Below, one piece after another: positions 62,006 through 64,000 of a stretch of 64,000 bases of DNA. Numbering within the stretch: position 1 is the first letter of the stretch; each line of letters starts with the position of its first letter. Both the position numbers and the translations under genes were made by a program. Origin of the DNA: CADEED01 sp035765415 (GTDB lineage: Bacteria; Pseudomonadota; Gammaproteobacteria; Steroidobacterales; Steroidobacteraceae); NCBI GenBank assembly GCA_035765415.1, contig DASTXR010000163.1, forward strand, positions 23,715-87,714, written 5' to 3'. The notes under the pieces are model-generated. The model was not told the origin of the DNA. It saw only the letters and a list, made by a program, of their open reading frames with translations, and did no database searches.

Positions 62006-63714
62006 GGCAGCACGTGGTCGACGAGCAGCTGCAGGCGGCGCTCGCCCTTGTATTCGTTGATGTCGAGCCGGTATACGAGACGGACGTCACCGGACGGCAG
62101 GTCCAGAACGTCATCGGCTCCCTTGAAGTTGAACGCGATGGCGTCGAAGTTGCGCGACTGATCCGCGGTGGTGACCCACATCTTGAGATGTTTGTCGCCC
62201 ACCACGCGGGCATTCCTGATGGCGAACACCCCGTCGAAACAGGGTTCGGGGAATGCCTGGCCCCACGGACCTCCGTCGCGCAGCGCCTGCGCGGTTTCGA
62301 GCGCGATCTCCTCGCTCGAGAGCTCGCCGTCGGTCTCCACCAGATTCGACGGAATGGACGGATCGCGCCAGCGCGCCACCTCCTGGTCGAACGCGCGCGC
62401 GAAAGCATCGAGATGCCGCTCCTCGAGCGACAGCCCCGCGGCCATTGCGTGGCCGCCAAACCGGCTGATGAGCTCGGGATGCCGCGTGGCGATGCCGTCG
62501 AGCACGTCGCGAATGTGAATGCCGGGCACCGAGCGCGCCGAGCCCCGCAAACTACCGTCGGCATTACGCGCGAACGCGATGACCGGCCGGCGCACGCGAT
62601 CCTTGATGCGGCTCGCCACGAGCCCGACGACACCCTGGTGCCAGCCGGCATCGAACAGGCACACGCCGTGGCGCGTGGGCGCATTGGCATCCGGTTCGCG
62701 CAAACCTTTCACCGCGGCCAGCGCCACACCCTGCATGCGCGCCTCGATCTCGCGGCGCTCGACGTTCAACTCATCGAGGCGCGTGGCGAGCGCCAGCGCC
62801 TCGGCTTCGGTATCCGCGAGCAGGCAACGGATGCCGATCGACATGTCATCGAGCCGGCCCGCGGCGTTGAGCCTTGGACCGATGGTGAAACCCAGGTCCG
62901 CAGCCGTGAGCGCCGACACGGATCGCTTGCCGATCTCCAGCAGCGCGCGGATGCCGGGCACGGCGCGCCCGGCGCGAATGCGCCTTATGCCCTGCGCCAC
63001 CAGTACGCGATTGTTCACGTCGAGCGGCACGAGGTCTGCGACCGTGCCGAGCGCGACGAGGTCGAGGAAATCCGTAACCGGTGGCATCACCACCATGCCG
63101 CGCGCATCGATTTCGCGCCGCACGGCGGCCATCACGTAGAAAGCGACGCCTACGCCTGCGAGCGCCCGCGAACCGAAGCGGCTGCCCGGGACGTTGGGAT
63201 TGACGATGACGTCGGCATCCGGCAGCGACGGTCCCGGCAGATGGTGGTCGGTGACCAGCACCTGGATGCCGCGCGCACGCGCCGCCGCGACACCGGCGTT
63301 GCTGGAGATGCCGTTGTCGACGGTGATGATGAGCGAGGGATTCCGCTCGGCGGCAAGCCCCACGATTTCGGGCGTGAGGCCGTAGCCGAATTCGAAGCGG
63401 TTGGGAACGAGAAAATCCACGGACGCAAAGCCCCAGGCACGCAGGCAGCGCACGATCAGTGCCGTGCTGGTGGCGCCATCCGCGTCGAAATCGCCGACGA
63501 CGAGAATGCGGCGTTCGCGATGCGCGAGGATCAGGACCACGGCCGCATCGACACAGTCGAGAGTGCCCACCGGCATGAGCCGGTCGAGCGTGAGCGCGAG
63601 TTCCTGGCTGTCACACACGCCGCGCGCCGCGTAGGCGCGGCGCAGAACCGGATGCATCGCAAGATCCGTGATTTCGTTGCCTCGCGCTGCGCGCCTTTCG
63701 ATGACCAGGTCCAT
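62002..63714 (-). CDS. recJ: Single-stranded-DNA-specific exonuclease RecJ
   Basis: A 570-residue 5'-3' exonuclease for recombination and mismatch repair. The DHH domain contains VVGDFDADGATSTAL, TVDNGIS and TDHHLPG, and the DHHA1 domain ends with SRFGGHAMAAGLSL; a C-terminal OB fold follows. The ATG at 63714 (MDLVIERRAARGN) is chosen; upstream in-frame sequence lacks homology. Length matches the family. Confidence 0.96.
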   Translation of the reverse strand: MDLVIERRAARGNEITDLAMHPVLRRAYAARGVCDSQELALTLDRLMPVGTLDCVDAAVVLILAHRERRILVVGDFDADGATSTALIVRCLRAWGFASVDFLVPNRFEFGYGLTPEIVGLAAERNPSLIITVDNGISSNAGVAAARARGIQVLVTDHHLPGPSLPDADVIVNPNVPGSRFGSRALAGVGVAFYVMAAVRREIDARGMVVMPPVTDFLDLVALGTVADLVPLDVNNRVLVAQGIRRIRAGRAVPGIRALLEIGKRSVSALTAADLGFTIGPRLNAAGRLDDMSIGIRCLLADTEAEALALATRLDELNVERREIEARMQGVALAAVKGLREPDANAPTRHGVCLFDAGWHQGVVGLVASRIKDRVRRPVIAFARNADGSLRGSARSVPGIHIRDVLDGIATRHPELISRFGGHAMAAGLSLEERHLDAFARAFDQEVARWRDPSIPSNLVETDGELSSEEIALETAQALRDGGPWGQAFPEPCFDGVFAIRNARVVGDKHLKMWVTTADQSRNFDAIAFNFKGADDVLDLPSGDVRLVYRLDINEYKGERRLQLLVDHVLP

Positions 63715-63733
63715 GGGCGCCGATTCTATAGGC

Positions 63734-64000
63734 TCAGGCGCCCAGGCTTGCGAGCCAGGATCGACGACGGCGCCAGAATTTCCATTGCGGGCGTGCGCCG
63801 ATCTGGAAGCGCCGATCGTTCGCCACCAGGTCGAGCTCGCCGATGTCACCGGTTACCAGCGCCGCCTTCGCCGGCCCGAACCAGTTTGCGTCCAGTGCAT
63901 CCAGAGATTCTTGCGGTCCACCCGTCAACGCGGCGAACTCCACCACGACGTGCGCTGCCACAGCATCGATGTGCGCGAATTGCTTCGGAGCGCCACGCGC
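63734..64000 (-). CDS. Uncharacterised protein, C-terminal fragment (5' truncated by window edge)
   Basis: The frame is open to the window edge, so at least 88 C-terminal residues of a longer protein are visible. The segment includes HIDAVAAHVVVEFAALTGG, a region of GELDLVANDRRFQI, and a basic end RPQWKFWRRRRSWLASLGA. This resembles the tail of a poorly characterised protein (sometimes labelled phosphoglycerate-mutase-like regulatory protein, COG4255) that neighbours recJ in other gammaproteobacteria. That assignment is from memory of gene context and tentative. It ends 19 nt before recJ. Confidence 0.55.
   Translation of the reverse strand, partial: ARGAPKQFAHIDAVAAHVVVEFAALTGGPQESLDALDANWFGPAKAALVTGDIGELDLVANDRRFQIGARPQWKFWRRRRSWLASLGA

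Noticed and set aside
1..64000. tRNA, rRNA or prophage genes
   Set aside because: No cloverleaf-like, ribosomal RNA or phage structural sequences were recognised on either strand.

Overview
The window is GC-rich, densely packed chromosomal DNA from a gammaproteobacterium. Gene order is the main clue: rne/rluC/yceF/yceD-rpmF-plsX-fabH, comEC-exbB-exbD-msbA-lpxK-ycaR-kdsB, lolCDE beside mfd, rpoE-rseA-rseB-lepA-lepB-rnc-era-recO-pdxJ-acpS, an sdh operon with sdhE/ygfX, and recJ-prfB-lysS are all gammaproteobacterial arrangements. The mix (DUF4845 between lepB and rnc, a DUF1674 gene ahead of sdhC, a TPR-GGDEF protein, secreted GH30 and tyrosinase) fits the Xanthomonadales/Steroidobacterales side of the class. 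That placement is inference. No rRNA, tRNA, CRISPR array, prophage or intact transposase gene was seen.

Layout. 1-3477 (+): end of an HDOD signalling protein, a stand-alone receiver protein and a secreted CBM-Fn3-GH30 glycosidase. 3512-6325 (-): yceD-rpmF-plsX-fabH behind a near-consensus promoter that predicts an almost leaderless mRNA. 6393-11054: yceF (+), rluC (-) and rne (+), with a 408-bp non-coding stretch ahead of rne. 11111-14598 (-): a low-molecular-weight phosphatase and a large DUF2339 membrane protein. 14802-19702 (+): an accessory cluster of a PKD-metallopeptidase lipoprotein, a Pro-rich lipoprotein and a TPR-GGDEF diguanylate cyclase. 20084-28021 (-): envelope genes (MOSC, kdsB, ycaR, lpxK, msbA, exbD, exbB) and comEC. 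28055-31777: DUF2062 (+) and lolD-lolE-lolC (-). 31921-38039 (+): a BamE-like small protein, mfd, csiV and a Tat-exported tyrosinase. 38252-51857 (-): sixteen genes in one direction, from rpoE down to a degenerate PAS-GGDEF protein, mostly joined by 4-nt start/stop overlaps. 51963-56204 (-): ygfX, sdhE, sdhB, sdhA, sdhD, sdhC and DUF1674. 56266-57132 (+): ygfZ. 57159-63714 (-): alpha/beta hydrolase-like protein, murI, lysS, prfB (with a programmed frameshift), GNAT and recJ. The window ends inside another minus-strand gene.

Functional themes are outer-membrane biogenesis (lipid A, LPS sugar activation, lipoprotein sorting, sigma-E stress response), RNA metabolism and translation (RNase E, RNase III, Era, RluC, RlmD, LepA, RF2, LysRS), succinate dehydrogenase and its assembly factors, DNA repair/recombination (Mfd, RecO, RecJ, ComEC), and c-di-GMP or two-component signalling.

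The most unusual feature is a pair of related inverted-repeat elements (19701-20082 and 38039-38252). Each fills the gap between two convergent genes, with its ends touching or within one base of both stop codons. They share terminal sequences and an internal core and look like non-coding mobile or REP-type elements that may act as bidirectional terminators. Other points for a second look are a GGDEF protein with a destroyed active site but an intact c-di-GMP I-site, a ComEC whose nuclease-like domain has lost its metal histidines, an alpha/beta hydrolase lacking its nucleophile, a DUF2339 protein with an extra C-terminal domain, and an over-represented TTGTTAG word.
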